Part shown: piece by piece, positions 8,368 through 19,265 of the stretch | Layout: each line of letters opens with the position of its first letter | How positions within the stretch are numbered: position 1 is the stretch's first letter | Made by a program: the position numbers and the translations under genes | The notes under the pieces: model-generated | What the model was told of the DNA's origin: nothing | Database searches by the model: none | The model's input: only the letters and a program-made list of their open reading frames with translations | Source: Acidimicrobiales bacterium | Lineage (GTDB): Bacteria > Actinomycetota > Acidimicrobiia > Acidimicrobiales > Poriferisodalaceae | Direction: 5' to 3' | NCBI GenBank assembly: GCA_014239555.1 | Contig: JAAZYR010000005.1 | Span: 157,935-221,934 of the forward strand | Length of the DNA: 64,000 nucleotides

Positions 8368-9057
8368 TCAGTTAATCAGAACTTGTTGGACCACAACCTC
8401 AGGTTCGTCCAAGAGTCCAGTGTAAAACGCTCCAAACTCACCGTAAATTGCCGACGCTTCGTCGTAACGCATCGTGTACACAACTTCTTTTAGATCGTCG
8501 AGGTGCGTGGCGAAAAGTGTCACTCCCCATTCGAAGTCATCGACGCCTGTCGACCCAGTAACTACCTGCAAGATCCGTCCACGAAAATTTCTTCCGGATT
8601 TGCCGTGTTCATACATGAGTTCGCGTCGGGTCTCATAGGGCAGTGTGTACCAATTACCGCCAGATTCGCGACGTTTCGACATCGGGTAAAAACAGAACGC
8701 GTTTTTCCCTTCGGGCGGAAGTTCTGGATGCAGTCGAGGAGTTTTCATTTCCTCAGGCAAATCTGGGGCGTATTCCGAGGTCTCCGTCATGGAGATATAG
8801 CTGTCGACAACCACTAAACCCGCTTGTTGGATTTGGCTTTGTAAGTTACGGAGCCGCCATAGGTCGGGGCCGAGGGCCATAAACCCGATATCTGCTTTAT
8901 GTCCAAATACTGCGACGCAAAGAACCTGGTGGTCGCTGTCTTGGATTTCTTTCACTGCAGCGACAACTCGTTGCCCGTCAGTGCGGTCGGTGGCTTTGCA
9001 GAACAGATGGAGCACACCCCAGCCAACAGAAGTGGTGACATATTGGGGTTGGGTCAT
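8368..9057 (-). CDS. hemQ: Coproheme decarboxylase of the chlorite dismutase family
   Basis: 229 residues. HemQ (ChdC) makes haem b from iron-coproporphyrin III in the coproporphyrin-dependent pathway used by actinobacteria and Firmicutes. Recognisable blocks are FYPMSKRRESGGNWYTLPY, whose NWY tyrosine is the likely catalytic residue, LMYEHGKSGRNF, whose His is the probable proximal haem ligand, GSTGVDDFEWGVTLFA, and VYTMRYDEASAIYGEFG. A true chlorite dismutase would have Arg in the distal pocket in a different motif, so HemQ is preferred. It sits between fdhD and the DUF805 gene, all on the minus strand; no other haem gene is present. Confidence 0.93.
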   Translation of the reverse strand: MTQPQYVTTSVGWGVLHLFCKATDRTDGQRVVAAVKEIQDSDHQVLCVAVFGHKADIGFMALGPDLWRLRNLQSQIQQAGLVVVDSYISMTETSEYAPDLPEEMKTPRLHPELPPEGKNAFCFYPMSKRRESGGNWYTLPYETRRELMYEHGKSGRNFRGRILQVVTGSTGVDDFEWGVTLFATHLDDLKEVVYTMRYDEASAIYGEFGAFYTGLLDEPEVVVQQVLIN

Positions 9058-9075
9058 GTCGGTGATCCTATGGGT

Positions 9076-9876
9076 CTATTTATCAATGTGGCCGGCGTAG
9101 ACGTTCATCGAGTCACTCCGTGCGAATCCCACCAGGGTCATATTGGCAGTTTTGGCGATGTCGACAGCGAGGGCACTCGGCGCGGATACTGCCACGAGAG
9201 TTCCAAACCCTGCAGTCCAAGCCTTTTGAACCATCTCAAAGCTGGCCCGTCCACTAACGAAAAGGCCGAGTTCATTTGAACGCAGTTGTTTGTCTAACAC
9301 GCGACGACCAATGATCTTGTCAACGGCGTTGTGGCGACCGATATCTTCACGGAGTAGTTCGATTGCGCCAGCGGAGTTAAAAACGGCAGCTGCGTGTAAC
9401 CCTCCGGTCCGGGTAAACATTTCTTGTTGAGAACCAACTATTTTTAGGACGTCGGTGATGGTCTGGGCCGTGAAGACCGTTGGGTCGTTTATCGGATCGA
9501 TTTGGGTTGCCAACTCAAGAAGGGTGGCCGATCCGCACAGACCACACGATGAGCTCACGTTACCGAGTCGAGGTCGCGGGACTGGGGCTCGCCCACCGGT
9601 GTCGACAGTGACAACGTTGTACTCATACTCCGCTGCGGGACCCTCTCCGCAATACCGAACTTGCATCACAGCGGCGTCTCCTAGAAGGTTTTCTGTTGCG
9701 CAGAAACCAACGGCAAGTTCGTAGTCGTGGCCAGGTGTTCGCATCGTCGTGGCAACTAAATTTCCATCGAGTCGAATCTCGAGCGGTTCCTCGACAACGA
9801 TCTCGTCAGGAAATCGTTCGATTTCGCCGCGGCGGATACGTTCCACAAAATATTTTTCGCTCCGACCGCGTCGCAT
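9076..9876 (-). CDS. fdhD: Formate dehydrogenase accessory sulfurtransferase
   Basis: FdhD, 266 residues, passes sulfur from a cysteine desulfurase to the bis-MGD molybdenum cofactor of formate dehydrogenase. The conserved cysteine pair is in SSSCGLCGSA (near 115-124), and the C-terminal half has FTRTGGLHAAAVFN and LREDIGRHNAVDKIIG, which bind the cofactor nucleotide. The length is typical. No formate dehydrogenase or molybdenum cofactor gene is in the window, so the client enzyme must be elsewhere. It ends 18 bases before hemQ. Confidence 0.95.
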   Translation of the reverse strand: MRRGRSEKYFVERIRRGEIERFPDEIVVEEPLEIRLDGNLVATTMRTPGHDYELAVGFCATENLLGDAAVMQVRYCGEGPAAEYEYNVVTVDTGGRAPVPRPRLGNVSSSCGLCGSATLLELATQIDPINDPTVFTAQTITDVLKIVGSQQEMFTRTGGLHAAAVFNSAGAIELLREDIGRHNAVDKIIGRRVLDKQLRSNELGLFVSGRASFEMVQKAWTAGFGTLVAVSAPSALAVDIAKTANMTLVGFARSDSMNVYAGHIDK

Positions 9877-9941
9877 AACGACAGGGTACTGCCGCCCCGG
9901 GAATTCATGGCAAGAGTGGGCGGTCGCGCTTCCTTGTTATT

Positions 9942-10424
9942 TTATTGGCGTTCGAGGGTCGCAGTGAGGTGGTGCTGTAGAGGCTGACCCATCGCGGCCA
10001 TAGATACGTCGTACGTAAGAGTGTCACCTTCAATTCTCAACAAGCGATGTACTTGCTCCACTGATTTGGCAGTGGGACTAGTTGCCACATGAATCGATTC
10101 GAGGTTAATGACACAAGCGGACTCGTTCGAAGCGTAAGACCCTTGGTGGATTTCAACGATGCCTGAAGGCTGAGCGATCACTAGTTCTAACCCTGTCTCG
10201 CTTGTAGCACGCAAAAAGCCTTGCTCGGAATGAAGCGGTTCGCCGTTTACAGCGTTTTTAGTTTTCTGCCCGTATGTAAGGAATGGTTTTCCACTGTGAC
10301 CGAAGATGACTTCTTCTGTGTACTCAAAGTCGTCAATCGTCGGATAATGGCCTCTTCCTGCTCCACGCCATTCGCCAAGGATGATCGATAACGACTCGCA
10401 CGCTTCGTGAAGTAGTAACTGCAC
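9942..10424 (-). CDS. Nitrobindin-like haem-binding beta-barrel protein
   Basis: A 160-residue FABP-like (DUF1794) protein. The family motif GxWxGxG is seen as GEWRGAG near residue 18, followed by YPTIDDFEYTEEVIF, GKPFLTYGQ and VIAQPSGIVEIHQG, all typical of nitrobindins; a His pair near the C-terminus (LQHHLTA) includes the probable axial haem ligand. Nitrobindins bind haem and are proposed to isomerise peroxynitrite to nitrate. The start codon is GTG. It lies 65 bases before fdhD on the same strand. Confidence 0.88.
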   Translation of the reverse strand: MQLLLHEACESLSIILGEWRGAGRGHYPTIDDFEYTEEVIFGHSGKPFLTYGQKTKNAVNGEPLHSEQGFLRATSETGLELVIAQPSGIVEIHQGSYASNESACVINLESIHVATSPTAKSVEQVHRLLRIEGDTLTYDVSMAAMGQPLQHHLTATLERQ

Positions 10425-10526
10425 TGAGACCCCGCTGAGAAACAGCTTTCAGATTAGGCCACAAAGCGGCAGAGGTTCATCTAGCGACGTCCCCCGTTCG
10501 ACTTTGGTGATAGGAAATCAGTTTGT

Positions 10527-12236
<1,710 letters not shown>

Positions 12237-12263
12237 TTAGCACTCTCCTAGTGAGAGTGCTAA
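12237..12263 (-). promoter_or_regulatory. CIRCE operator (HrcA site) of groEL
   Basis: A perfect inverted repeat, TTAGCACTC and GAGTGCTAA separated by 9 bases, matching the CIRCE consensus exactly. CIRCE is bound by the HrcA repressor and released on heat stress. It sits upstream of groEL in the normal position. A clear -35/-10 pair could not be assigned with confidence. Confidence 0.96.
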
Positions 12264-12309
12264 TAGCCAATCAGCGAACACCCTCCATTTGCAACCTGAG
12301 GACCAGGAT

Positions 12310-12344
12310 TCTCGGTCAAATTTGGTGGTTTACCGAGATTTTTT
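12310..12344 (+). terminator. Intrinsic-terminator-like hairpin and T-tract, plus strand
   Basis: TCTCGGT at 12310-12316 pairs perfectly with ACCGAGA at 12332-12338, with possible further AAA/TTT pairing inside, followed at once by six T at 12339-12344. In this orientation it would stop plus-strand transcription, yet the genes on both sides (groEL and glycerate kinase) are on the minus strand. On the minus strand the hairpin has no U-tract after it. Its job is unexplained; it may end an antisense or small transcript, or shield the groEL operator. Confidence 0.5.
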
Positions 12345-12357
12345 GATTTCTCGATTG

Positions 12358-13350
12358 TCACGTTAAGAGCTGGGACGCAACTTGTGTAAGACATCTTTGG
12401 GTGTCGCTAAAAGCTAGATCTTGGTCGAAAAGCTCTGTGAGCGAGTAGATCTCCAAGTTTTTGGGAATAGTGGTGCCCGGAGTAGTTGACCCCACCACAG
12501 CGACGACGGGAACTTGGTAACGGTCAGCCATCAGTGCAACTCCGCCCACAACTTTGCCGTTGAATGACTCTGCGTCCAGGCGGCCTTCGCCAGTTATGAC
12601 GAGGTCTGCTTCTGCTATTGCGTCAGCCAGCTGAATTTCGTCGGCGATTAGATCGAACCCGTTGACCAGTTGCGCTCCAACCGCGGCGAGTCCTCCACCT
12701 AAGCCACCTGCAGCACCTGCGCGCGGTAAGTCGCGAACTTCAACACCAAATTCGTTGAGGTAGATCTCCGCTAGACGTGAGAGTCGGCGACGCAATAGCT
12801 CAATTTGAGCAGACGTCGCTCCTTTTTGAGGTCCAAAAACTGGTGCGGCGTCAAGAAATTCGGTTTGGACGTCGCACGCGACGATGAGCTCGACTCCGGA
12901 GAAACGCACCAGTGGCTCCATAGCGCGAATTGCGCCTAACCCGCCGTCAGTCGATGCTGATCCTCCAACTCCAATAACTATGCGCCGAGCCCCTGATGCT
13001 CTTGCTTCGGCAATTAACTCACCTGTCCCGGTGCTACTTGCAAAAAGAGGGTCGTTGCCTTCGCTACCGCCTGCGAGAAGCAGCCCGCTTGCTTGGGCCA
13101 TTTCGATGACTGCCTGACCTGAGGAGAGCCTCCATTTAGCTTCTACGCGGTCTCCCAGGGGGCCTGTCACCTGGCTACTTCGGTTGGCTCCGCCTAAGGC
13201 TTCGAGAGTGCCCTCACCACCGTCGGCTAGGGGCATAAAGATGACTTCCAGGTCAGGCGCCACGAGACCAGCTCCTAGGGCGTGAGCTGCCTCAGATGCA
13301 CTCGCGGTGCCGCGGAACTTGTCAGGGCATATGACTATGTGCACAGGCAA
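12358..13350 (-). CDS. Glycerate kinase
   Basis: A 330-residue member of the GarK/GlxK (glycerate kinase type 1) family, which phosphorylates D-glycerate with ATP. Landmarks are the N-terminal ICPDKFRGTASASEAA, PLADGGEGT (near 60-70), GVGGSASTDGGLGA and DLVITGEGRLDAES in the C-terminal half. Length is slightly under the usual 370-380. It precedes groEL on the same strand, with the CIRCE region between, so groEL probably has its own promoter. Confidence 0.93.
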   Translation of the reverse strand: MPVHIVICPDKFRGTASASEAAHALGAGLVAPDLEVIFMPLADGGEGTLEALGGANRSSQVTGPLGDRVEAKWRLSSGQAVIEMAQASGLLLAGGSEGNDPLFASSTGTGELIAEARASGARRIVIGVGGSASTDGGLGAIRAMEPLVRFSGVELIVACDVQTEFLDAAPVFGPQKGATSAQIELLRRRLSRLAEIYLNEFGVEVRDLPRAGAAGGLGGGLAAVGAQLVNGFDLIADEIQLADAIAEADLVITGEGRLDAESFNGKVVGGVALMADRYQVPVVAVVGSTTPGTTIPKNLEIYSLTELFDQDLAFSDTQRCLTQVASQLLT

Positions 13351-13367
13351 ATAACCGATGTTGGTTG

Positions 13368-13982
13368 CTAATCCGCGCTGGCCTTATCAATGCCTAACGC
13401 AATGAGGACGTGGGGCTCGTCATACCCGTCGTAGGCACTCAAGTCGGTGGGCATTTTATATACGTCGTTTTGATCGTCGAGTCCCAACAAAAGGGCAATA
13501 TTTTGGGCTTCGATAATTGACCCGGGTTGATGGTGAACTCGTGTGCGGTCGAGCGCCGTGCCCTTCATATTTATTGGGGTCTTGATAATGAAGCCTTTGG
13601 TTTTGAGAAAGTCTGTTTTTTGTCCAGCTGCCCCACGTACTGTGGTTGAGTTCGCAACCTGAACTGAAACCTCTTCATTTGGCCGGCCTTCAAAGCCCAC
13701 CATCGTTCCAGCATCAGAGTCATCAGGAGCAGCTCCGTTTTCTGGAGCTGACGTAGCTACGACGATTCCGGGAAGGGTGGTCTCGGTCGAAGCAACTGTT
13801 TCTTCTTGTTCAGTAGCTGCTTCCTCTTGCGCTGACGCTACTGATGTTGGGGTTGACGCTGTGTCGAGAGTGGGCGTGTCCGTCCCTCTCAACAAATAAA
13901 CCCCGACTGCAACAGCAACGATGACCAACAACAACCCTCGTATCGTGGCAGCGTTGTTTGGTCTGGACATGGGACCGTTCAT
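13368..13982 (-). CDS. LytR_C domain membrane-anchored protein
   Basis: 204 residues: a short cytoplasmic N-terminus, one membrane helix (IRGLLLVIVAVAVGVYLL, near 12-30), a low-complexity Thr/Ala/Glu-rich linker, then a LytR_C domain beginning VQVANSTTVRGAAGQ. LytR_C domains occur as C-terminal parts of, or alone beside, LytR-CpsA-Psr cell-wall ligases; the role of the stand-alone form is unclear, and an envelope location is inferred from the helix. The start used is the ATG at 13980-13982, which overlaps the DUF3263 stop by ATGA. The longer open frame upstream is a shadow of DUF3263. Confidence 0.82.
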   Translation of the reverse strand: MNGPMSRPNNAATIRGLLLVIVAVAVGVYLLRGTDTPTLDTASTPTSVASAQEEAATEQEETVASTETTLPGIVVATSAPENGAAPDDSDAGTMVGFEGRPNEEVSVQVANSTTVRGAAGQKTDFLKTKGFIIKTPINMKGTALDRTRVHHQPGSIIEAQNIALLLGLDDQNDVYKMPTDLSAYDGYDEPHVLIALGIDKASAD

Positions 13983-14257
13983 CGGGCGACCTCCTGGTCG
14001 GCGGTACGGCGGGCGATGTGTTCTTGACGTCGACGGTCGCGCAGGCGTCGGAGTCGTCGAATGAGTAGCGGTTCTGCTAGCAGGGCAGTTTCGGAAGCTA
14101 TGAGTTGGTTCAACACGTCTGCGTACTCCGACTCGGTGAGTTGGAACTGTTCCCGCACAGCTTGATCTCGCGGGGTGGCCGACTCCCACCACGACTGTTC
14201 AAAGTCGAGGATGGCTCGGTCTCGCTGACTAAGTTGTTGATGAGGCGCTTCTTCCAC
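13979..14257 (-). CDS. DUF3263 family protein
   Basis: A 92-residue, charged protein with LSQRDRAILDFEQSWW near the N-terminus and FQLTESEYADVLNQLI after it, the characteristic pattern of DUF3263 in actinobacteria (often beside a LytR_C protein, as here). The middle could form a small helix-turn-helix, so DNA binding is conceivable but not shown. The tail is rich in Arg. It overlaps the LytR_C gene by four bases, which supports shared translation. Confidence 0.85.
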   Translation of the reverse strand: MEEAPHQQLSQRDRAILDFEQSWWESATPRDQAVREQFQLTESEYADVLNQLIASETALLAEPLLIRRLRRLRDRRRQEHIARRTADQEVAR

Positions 14258-14285
14258 GTCGATTGGTTTCCTTCCGGTTTCGCGG

Positions 14286-14358
14286 AGCCCGAGGTGGGAA
14301 TCGAACCCACAACCCCCGCTTTACAAGAACGGTGCTCTAGCCGTTGAGCTACTCGGGC
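14286..14358 (-). tRNA. tRNA-Thr (anticodon UGU)
   Basis: A full cloverleaf read on the minus strand: acceptor GCCCGAG/CTCGGGC, D-stem GCTC/GAGC, anticodon stem CCGTT/AGCGG with loop CTTGTAA (anticodon TGT, reading ACA and wobble codons), T-stem GTGGG/CCCAC with loop TTCGATT, and discriminator T. The 3' CCA is not encoded (the next bases are CCG), so a CCA-adding enzyme is needed. Confidence 0.96.
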
Positions 14359-14403
14359 AGTGCATGCCCAGCGTAAACCCCAATGGGTCACTATTGATGT
14401 CGT

Positions 14404-15324
14404 TCACTGATCCATTTCTCTGATGCGTCGAACTTCGTAAATTGTTATCGCCGCAGCGTTGGACACATTGAGTGATTCAAGCTGCCCGTTTTGGGGGATC
14501 GAAATAAGCTGGTCGCATCTTTGGGCCACCAAATGTGAGAGGCCTCGACCTTCAGCACCGAACACAATTACTAGGGATTCATTGGCTACTCGTAATTGAT
14601 AAATCGAATTTTTTGAGGTTCCGTCAAGGCCTATCACCCATAGTCCTTCATCGGACATTCGTCGAAGCGCGGTGGGTAAGCCACCCACCAGTGCTATCGG
14701 CAGATATTCCACCGCGCCCGCGGCAGCCTTTACTGCTGCCGGGGTGAGTCGAACCGCTCTATGGCGAGGCAGAACCACTCCGGTTACTCCAGCTACTTCC
14801 GCTGTTCTGAGAATCGCGCCGAGGTTGCCAGGGTCGGTGACACCATCGAGTGCGACTACCAGGGCAGGTTCGTCTTGTTGGGTCGATAGCAACATGTCGA
14901 GGTCTACCGGTTGAATCGGTTCCGCTGTAGCGATTACTCCTTGATGAGATTCAGTGAGGGCATGTTCGTCGAGTTTTCGTCGAGTGAGTTGTCGAAGGGG
15001 AACTCTGCGTTCCTCTGAAAGATCGGCGATCTCAGCCAAGATCGCCGTGTCGTGCACCTCTTCGCTAATAAGAACCTGCTCAACTCGGCGTCGTCCAGCT
15101 CGTAATAGTTCTCGAACTGCTTGGCGGCCTTCGATGTGATCACCACCCAGTTCACTGGATCGCGGGCGAGGTTTACCTTGAGCGTCATTTTTGTTGGATC
15201 TGTTTTGGCGAGTAGACGAACCGCCTCGGTTGCGGTGCCCGCGATGGTTATTACCAGCGGGTTTTCGATTGTCTGGTTTGGCCCCCCGACTTGGTCCCTT
15301 TGAGCGTCCTCGAGAACCGCTCAT
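14404..15324 (-). CDS. rlmB: 23S rRNA 2'-O-methyltransferase of the TrmH/RlmB family
   Basis: 306 residues. A basic, Gly/Arg/Ser-rich low-complexity N-terminal extension (about 1-60) is followed by the RNA-binding substrate domain starting IEGRQAVRELL, then the SPOUT knot with ALDGVTDPGNLGAILRTAE, FGAEGRGLSHL and IPQNGQLESLNVSNAAAI, the three family motifs. RlmB methylates G2251 of 23S rRNA; a relative acting on another site is possible. The start is the ATG at 15322-15324, overlapping the ispF stop by ATGA; the upstream continuation is a shadow of ispF. Confidence 0.92.
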   Translation of the reverse strand: MSGSRGRSKGPSRGAKPDNRKPAGNNHRGHRNRGGSSTRQNRSNKNDAQGKPRPRSSELGGDHIEGRQAVRELLRAGRRRVEQVLISEEVHDTAILAEIADLSEERRVPLRQLTRRKLDEHALTESHQGVIATAEPIQPVDLDMLLSTQQDEPALVVALDGVTDPGNLGAILRTAEVAGVTGVVLPRHRAVRLTPAAVKAAAGAVEYLPIALVGGLPTALRRMSDEGLWVIGLDGTSKNSIYQLRVANESLVIVFGAEGRGLSHLVAQRCDQLISIPQNGQLESLNVSNAAAITIYEVRRIREMDQ

Positions 15325-15791
15325 TTTTGCTCTAACAGTGCAACCGCAATCGCAACGATGCCTTCGCCTCTGCCCAGAGCGCCGATGCCTTCCGTTCGTT
15401 TCCCACACACTGTGACTGGTCCTCCCGCCGCTTTGGATAGTTTCATTTCCATCTCATCCTTGGCAGGGGCGATATGCGGTTCGTCAGTGATGACGGTGCA
15501 GTCGGCGTTTACTATCCCCCAGCCGGCGGTTTGGACGAGCTGGGCGGCTTGTTCAAGTAATTTGATGCTATTGACACGATCGAGTGCCTGGTTGTCGTCG
15601 GGAAAGTTTTGGCCGATGTCTCCCAGACCAGCAGCGCCAAGCACAGCGTCGATGACTGCGTGGGTAACAACGTCAGCGTCGCTGTGACCATCCAAGCCGC
15701 GATGTCCTGGGAAGTGAACTCCACCAATCACTAACGGGCGGTCGTCGTTGGCCCATCGATGAGCGTCGTATCCCTGTCCAATTCGCATCAT
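15321..15791 (-). CDS. ispF: 2-C-methyl-D-erythritol 2,4-cyclodiphosphate synthase
   Basis: 156 residues. IspF closes the cyclic diphosphate in the MEP isoprenoid pathway. The family start GQGYDAHRW holds the metal-binding Asp and His; LDGHSDADVVTHAVIDA carries the second His; TEGIGALGRGEGI is the C-terminal signature. It is translated with ispD (ATGA overlap at 15788-15791) and rlmB (ATGA overlap at 15321-15324), a common actinobacterial order. Confidence 0.97.
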   Translation of the reverse strand: MMRIGQGYDAHRWANDDRPLVIGGVHFPGHRGLDGHSDADVVTHAVIDAVLGAAGLGDIGQNFPDDNQALDRVNSIKLLEQAAQLVQTAGWGIVNADCTVITDEPHIAPAKDEMEMKLSKAAGGPVTVCGKRTEGIGALGRGEGIVAIAVALLEQK

Positions 15792-16444
15792 GGGTTAAGT
15801 CCCATCAGTTGGGCGATGATGAGGATGTCACTAGGACGTGTGATTTTAGTTGCCGCTGGATCACCGGGAACCACCATGACGGTGCCACCAATCGCTTCGA
15901 CTAAACCGGCATCGTCAGTCGCCTGTCCTCCGCCCGCATGTGCTTTCTTTAACATTCTTTTGCTGAAAGCTTGCGGGGTCTGAATGGCCATAAGAGTGTC
16001 GCGATCCACCGTAGCCGCCACTTTCTTTCCGACAGGAGCGTCAACAACTCGTTTAAGTGTGTCCGTTACTGGCAGTCCAGGAACAGCCGCGTCTGCTCCG
16101 CCAAGCACAGCGTCGATAACCGCTAGGTACATCGGGATTGGGGCACCTGGCCGAGCGGCGTCGTGGATAACAACAATTTCCGCTGATTCTGGCAGCACCT
16201 CTAACCCGCTGCGTACCGATTCACTCCGGGTGGGACCACCAGCGACGACGATGTCCACTTGCGGCAACTCCAGTTCCCCAATCATTTCAGCGTTCACAAC
16301 GAGGACAACTCCTTCACAGCACGATCGTGCTCGGGTGACGCTCCAGTCGACTACTCGCTGGTCTCCGAGTTGCGCGAGTTGCTTGTTTCCACCAAATCGG
16401 GATCCCGATCCAGCCGCTAAGACAATCGACCATGCGCCTTCCAC
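15788..16444 (-). CDS. ispD: 2-C-methyl-D-erythritol 4-phosphate cytidylyltransferase
   Basis: 218 residues. IspD transfers CMP from CTP to methylerythritol phosphate. The nucleotide-binding start is IVLAAGSGSRFGGNKQLAQ; later motifs are AGGPTRSESVRSGL, VVIHDAARPG, ATVDRDTLMAIQTPQAF and the terminal GDPAATKITRPSDI. Complete, with normal length. It heads the ispD-ispF-rlmB group, 120 bases downstream of clpC; no carD gene is present between them. Confidence 0.96.
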   Translation of the reverse strand: MEGAWSIVLAAGSGSRFGGNKQLAQLGDQRVVDWSVTRARSCCEGVVLVVNAEMIGELELPQVDIVVAGGPTRSESVRSGLEVLPESAEIVVIHDAARPGAPIPMYLAVIDAVLGGADAAVPGLPVTDTLKRVVDAPVGKKVAATVDRDTLMAIQTPQAFSKRMLKKAHAGGGQATDDAGLVEAIGGTVMVVPGDPAATKITRPSDILIIAQLMGLNP

Positions 16445-16564
16445 ATGACCACTCTGGCACTAGTCGAGTCCAATTCCTGCCTTAGATAGCGCGATTCGAC
16501 AAAAAGGGGGTTCGCTAGGGCATCTCACGGTGAACACTTCAATAGCGACACGCCGTTAAATCGG

Positions 16565-19084
16565 TCACTCTGAGGTTGCGGCGTCCTCAAGCTCGACGGG
16601 TCCCGGTTCGAATCCGTCAATTGATCGGAACACGATTTCGTCGGTGTCTTCGTCGGTGTCAACAACGATAATCTGGCCGGCGTCGAACTCTTTGTACAAG
16701 ATCCGCTCAGAAAGGGCATCTTCGACGTGTCGTTGAATGGCTCGTCGGAGCGGACGTGCACCCATAGTCGGGTCGTAGCCTTTTCGAGCAAGCCATGCTT
16801 TTGCGGCGTCTGTGAGTTCTAAACCGAGGCCTTGGGCTCGCAACTGGTCTGCTGTTCTCGAGATCATCAGGTCAACAATCTCGGTGACTTCATCCCTGGA
16901 GAGTTCGTGGAACACGATGGTGTCGTCTACACGATTGAGGAACTCCGGTCGGAAGTGAGCTTTGAGAGCATCGTTAACGGTGTCTTTCATGCGTTCGTAG
17001 CTGACTGCCTCGTCGGCTTTAGTGAATCCGACGTTGGCTCTTCGAAGGTCGGCCGTGCCGAGGTTCGAGGTCATGATCAAAACGGTGTTACGGAAATCAA
17101 CGGAGCGGCCTTGGGCGTCGGTGAGTCGACCTTCCTCAAGAATTTGCAACAATGTGTTGAATACATCGGGGTGGGCTTTTTCAACTTCGTCGAACAAAAC
17201 CACCGAGAATGGGCGCCGTCGAACTGCCTCAGTTAGCTGACCGCCTTCTTCGTAGCCGACATAACCGGGGGGCGATCCTACGAGGCGACTGACGGTGTGC
17301 TTTTCCATGTATTCCGACATATCCAAGCTAATTAACGCGTCTTCGTCTCCGAATAGAAATTCTGCCAGGGTCTTTGCCAGTTCTGTTTTCCCTACACCAG
17401 AGGGTCCAAGGAAAATAAATGAGCCTCCTGGGCGTTTGGGGTCTTTCAGGCCAGCACGCGTGCGGCGAATCGCTTGGCTAACTGCGGTGACGGCGTCTTG
17501 TTGACCGATCACGCGTTTGTGAAGTTCATCTTCCATCTTGAGGAGCTTCTGGGTCTCTTCCTCAGTGAGTTTGTAGACGGGAATACCTGTCCAAATCGAT
17601 AGAACTTCTGCTATTGCTTCTTCGTCAACTTCGTCGAAGAGATCTACGCCGTCGGATTTAATCTGCTCCATCATCTCGGTACGCCGGTCCAGCAGATTTT
17701 TTTCTTCATCGCGCAACGAACCCGCCAACTCGAAGTCTTGTTCTTCGACGGCCTGCTTTTTCTTATCGACGATTTCGGCGATCTTGTTTTCGATTTCCTT
17801 GTAATCGGGTGGCGTCTCCATACGTTTAATTCGCAAACGGGACCCAGCTTCGTCAATCAAATCGATTGCTTTGTCCGGTAAATGGCGATCCGCTATGTAG
17901 CGATCAGCCAGATTGGCTGCAGCAACCAGTGCCTGATCGGTGATCGTCACCCGGTGATGAGATTCGTAGCGATCGCGCAGCCCCTTAAGAATTTCAATGG
18001 TGTGGCTCAGCGTTGGCTCTTCGACTCGTATCGGTTGAAAGCGACGCTCTAACGCAGCGTCTTTTTCGAGATATTTGCGATATTCCTCAAGCGTCGTGGC
18101 GCCAATTGTTTGTAACTCACCACGTGCCAACATCGGCTTTAAAATCGAGGCTGCGTCTATCGCTCCTTCGGCAGCTCCCGCTCCTACCAGCGTATGTAAC
18201 TCATCGATAAACAAGATGATGTCACCACGCGTTTTGATCTCTTTCAGGACTTTCTTCAGTCGTTCTTCGAAATCGCCGCGATAACGCGACCCTGCTACAA
18301 GCGCGCCAAGATCAAGTGTGTACAGCTGTTTTGCGCGCAGTGTTTCCGGGACTTCCCCGGCAACAATTTTTTGAGCCAACCCTTCCACTATTGCTGTCTT
18401 GCCTACTCCCGGTTCACCGATAAGCACTGGATTGTTCTTGGTTCGCCGGGAGAGCACCTGCATCACGCGTTCGGTTTCGCGCATCCTGCCGATAACTGGG
18501 TCGAGTGCCTTGTCTCGAGCGTTTTGGGTGAGGTTGCGACCAAACTGGTCAAGTACAGCTGATCCGCCTTGTGGGCCGTCTCCGCGATCTGCTGATCCTC
18601 CAACAGTTTCTTTTCCAGGTTCGGAACCTTCCCCTTGGCCTGAACCGCTATATCCCGACAACAATTGAATCACTTGCTGTCGAACACGAGATAAATCAGC
18701 TCCGAGTTTGACAAGAACTTGGGCCGCCACTCCTTCGCCTTCTCGGATTAGGCCTAACAGGATATGTTCAGTGCCGATGTAGTTGTGGCCTAGCTGAAGG
18801 GCTTCACGGAGTGATAATTCAAGAACTTTTTTTGCTCGCGGGGTGAAGGGAATATGGCCGCTCGGTGACGACCCGCCTTGCCCAATTATTTCCTCAACTT
18901 GGCTGCGAACCGCTTCTAGCGAAATCCCCAGCGATTCCAGAGCTTTTGCAGCTACACCTTCACCCTCGTGGATAAGCCCCAAAAGGATGTGTTCTGTTCC
19001 GATGTAGTTGTGGTTGAGAAGGCGAGCTTCCTCTTGAGCAAGCACAACGACTCGGCGGGCTCGATCGGTAAACCTTTCAAACAC
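16565..19084 (-). CDS. clpC: ATP-dependent Clp protease ATPase subunit ClpC
   Basis: An 839-residue AAA+ unfoldase that feeds ClpP. Domains: two Clp_N repeats (each with [14 protein letters not shown]), AAA-1 with Walker A GEPGVGKT (near 205), a UVR motif in the middle domain ([19 protein letters not shown]), AAA-2 with Walker A GPSGVGKT and the ClpP-contact region, and an acidic tail. The start is GTG (19082-19084) with GGAGG seven bases upstream. It is divergent from the polyprenyl synthase across 181 bases; no CtsR-type operator was recognised there. Confidence 0.97.
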   Translation of the reverse strand: MFERFTDRARRVVVLAQEEARLLNHNYIGTEHILLGLIHEGEGVAAKALESLGISLEAVRSQVEEIIGQGGSSPSGHIPFTPRAKKVLELSLREALQLGHNYIGTEHILLGLIREGEGVAAQVLVKLGADLSRVRQQVIQLLSGYSGSGQGEGSEPGKETVGGSADRGDGPQGGSAVLDQFGRNLTQNARDKALDPVIGRMRETERVMQVLSRRTKNNPVLIGEPGVGKTAIVEGLAQKIVAGEVPETLRAKQLYTLDLGALVAGSRYRGDFEERLKKVLKEIKTRGDIILFIDELHTLVGAGAAEGAIDAASILKPMLARGELQTIGATTLEEYRKYLEKDAALERRFQPIRVEEPTLSHTIEILKGLRDRYESHHRVTITDQALVAAANLADRYIADRHLPDKAIDLIDEAGSRLRIKRMETPPDYKEIENKIAEIVDKKKQAVEEQDFELAGSLRDEEKNLLDRRTEMMEQIKSDGVDLFDEVDEEAIAEVLSIWTGIPVYKLTEEETQKLLKMEDELHKRVIGQQDAVTAVSQAIRRTRAGLKDPKRPGGSFIFLGPSGVGKTELAKTLAEFLFGDEDALISLDMSEYMEKHTVSRLVGSPPGYVGYEEGGQLTEAVRRRPFSVVLFDEVEKAHPDVFNTLLQILEEGRLTDAQGRSVDFRNTVLIMTSNLGTADLRRANVGFTKADEAVSYERMKDTVNDALKAHFRPEFLNRVDDTIVFHELSRDEVTEIVDLMISRTADQLRAQGLGLELTDAAKAWLARKGYDPTMGARPLRRAIQRHVEDALSERILYKEFDAGQIIVVDTDEDTDEIVFRSIDGFEPGPVELEDAATSE

Positions 19085-19265
19085 TGAATCCTCCAGGAGG
19101 CAAGTGTGCCCACAGGTGACGGGCGTTACTGGAGTGTAACCGGGTGAATGCTGTTGTCTTGCAGCAGTTGGCTCTCAAACCGCATGAAACTTTTTTGGCG
19201 GCACCCAAATCAAACGTTTCAGGCTAGATCGAGTTGTCGTTTAGCTTTGCAGTTAGGTTTGCATC

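Noticed and set aside
16500..16556. Possible clpC terminator with stem TCGCTA/TAGCGA and a downstream T5 on the minus strand
   Set aside because: The stem is short, the loop is 25 bases and a C-run separates it from the T-tract; too weak to claim.
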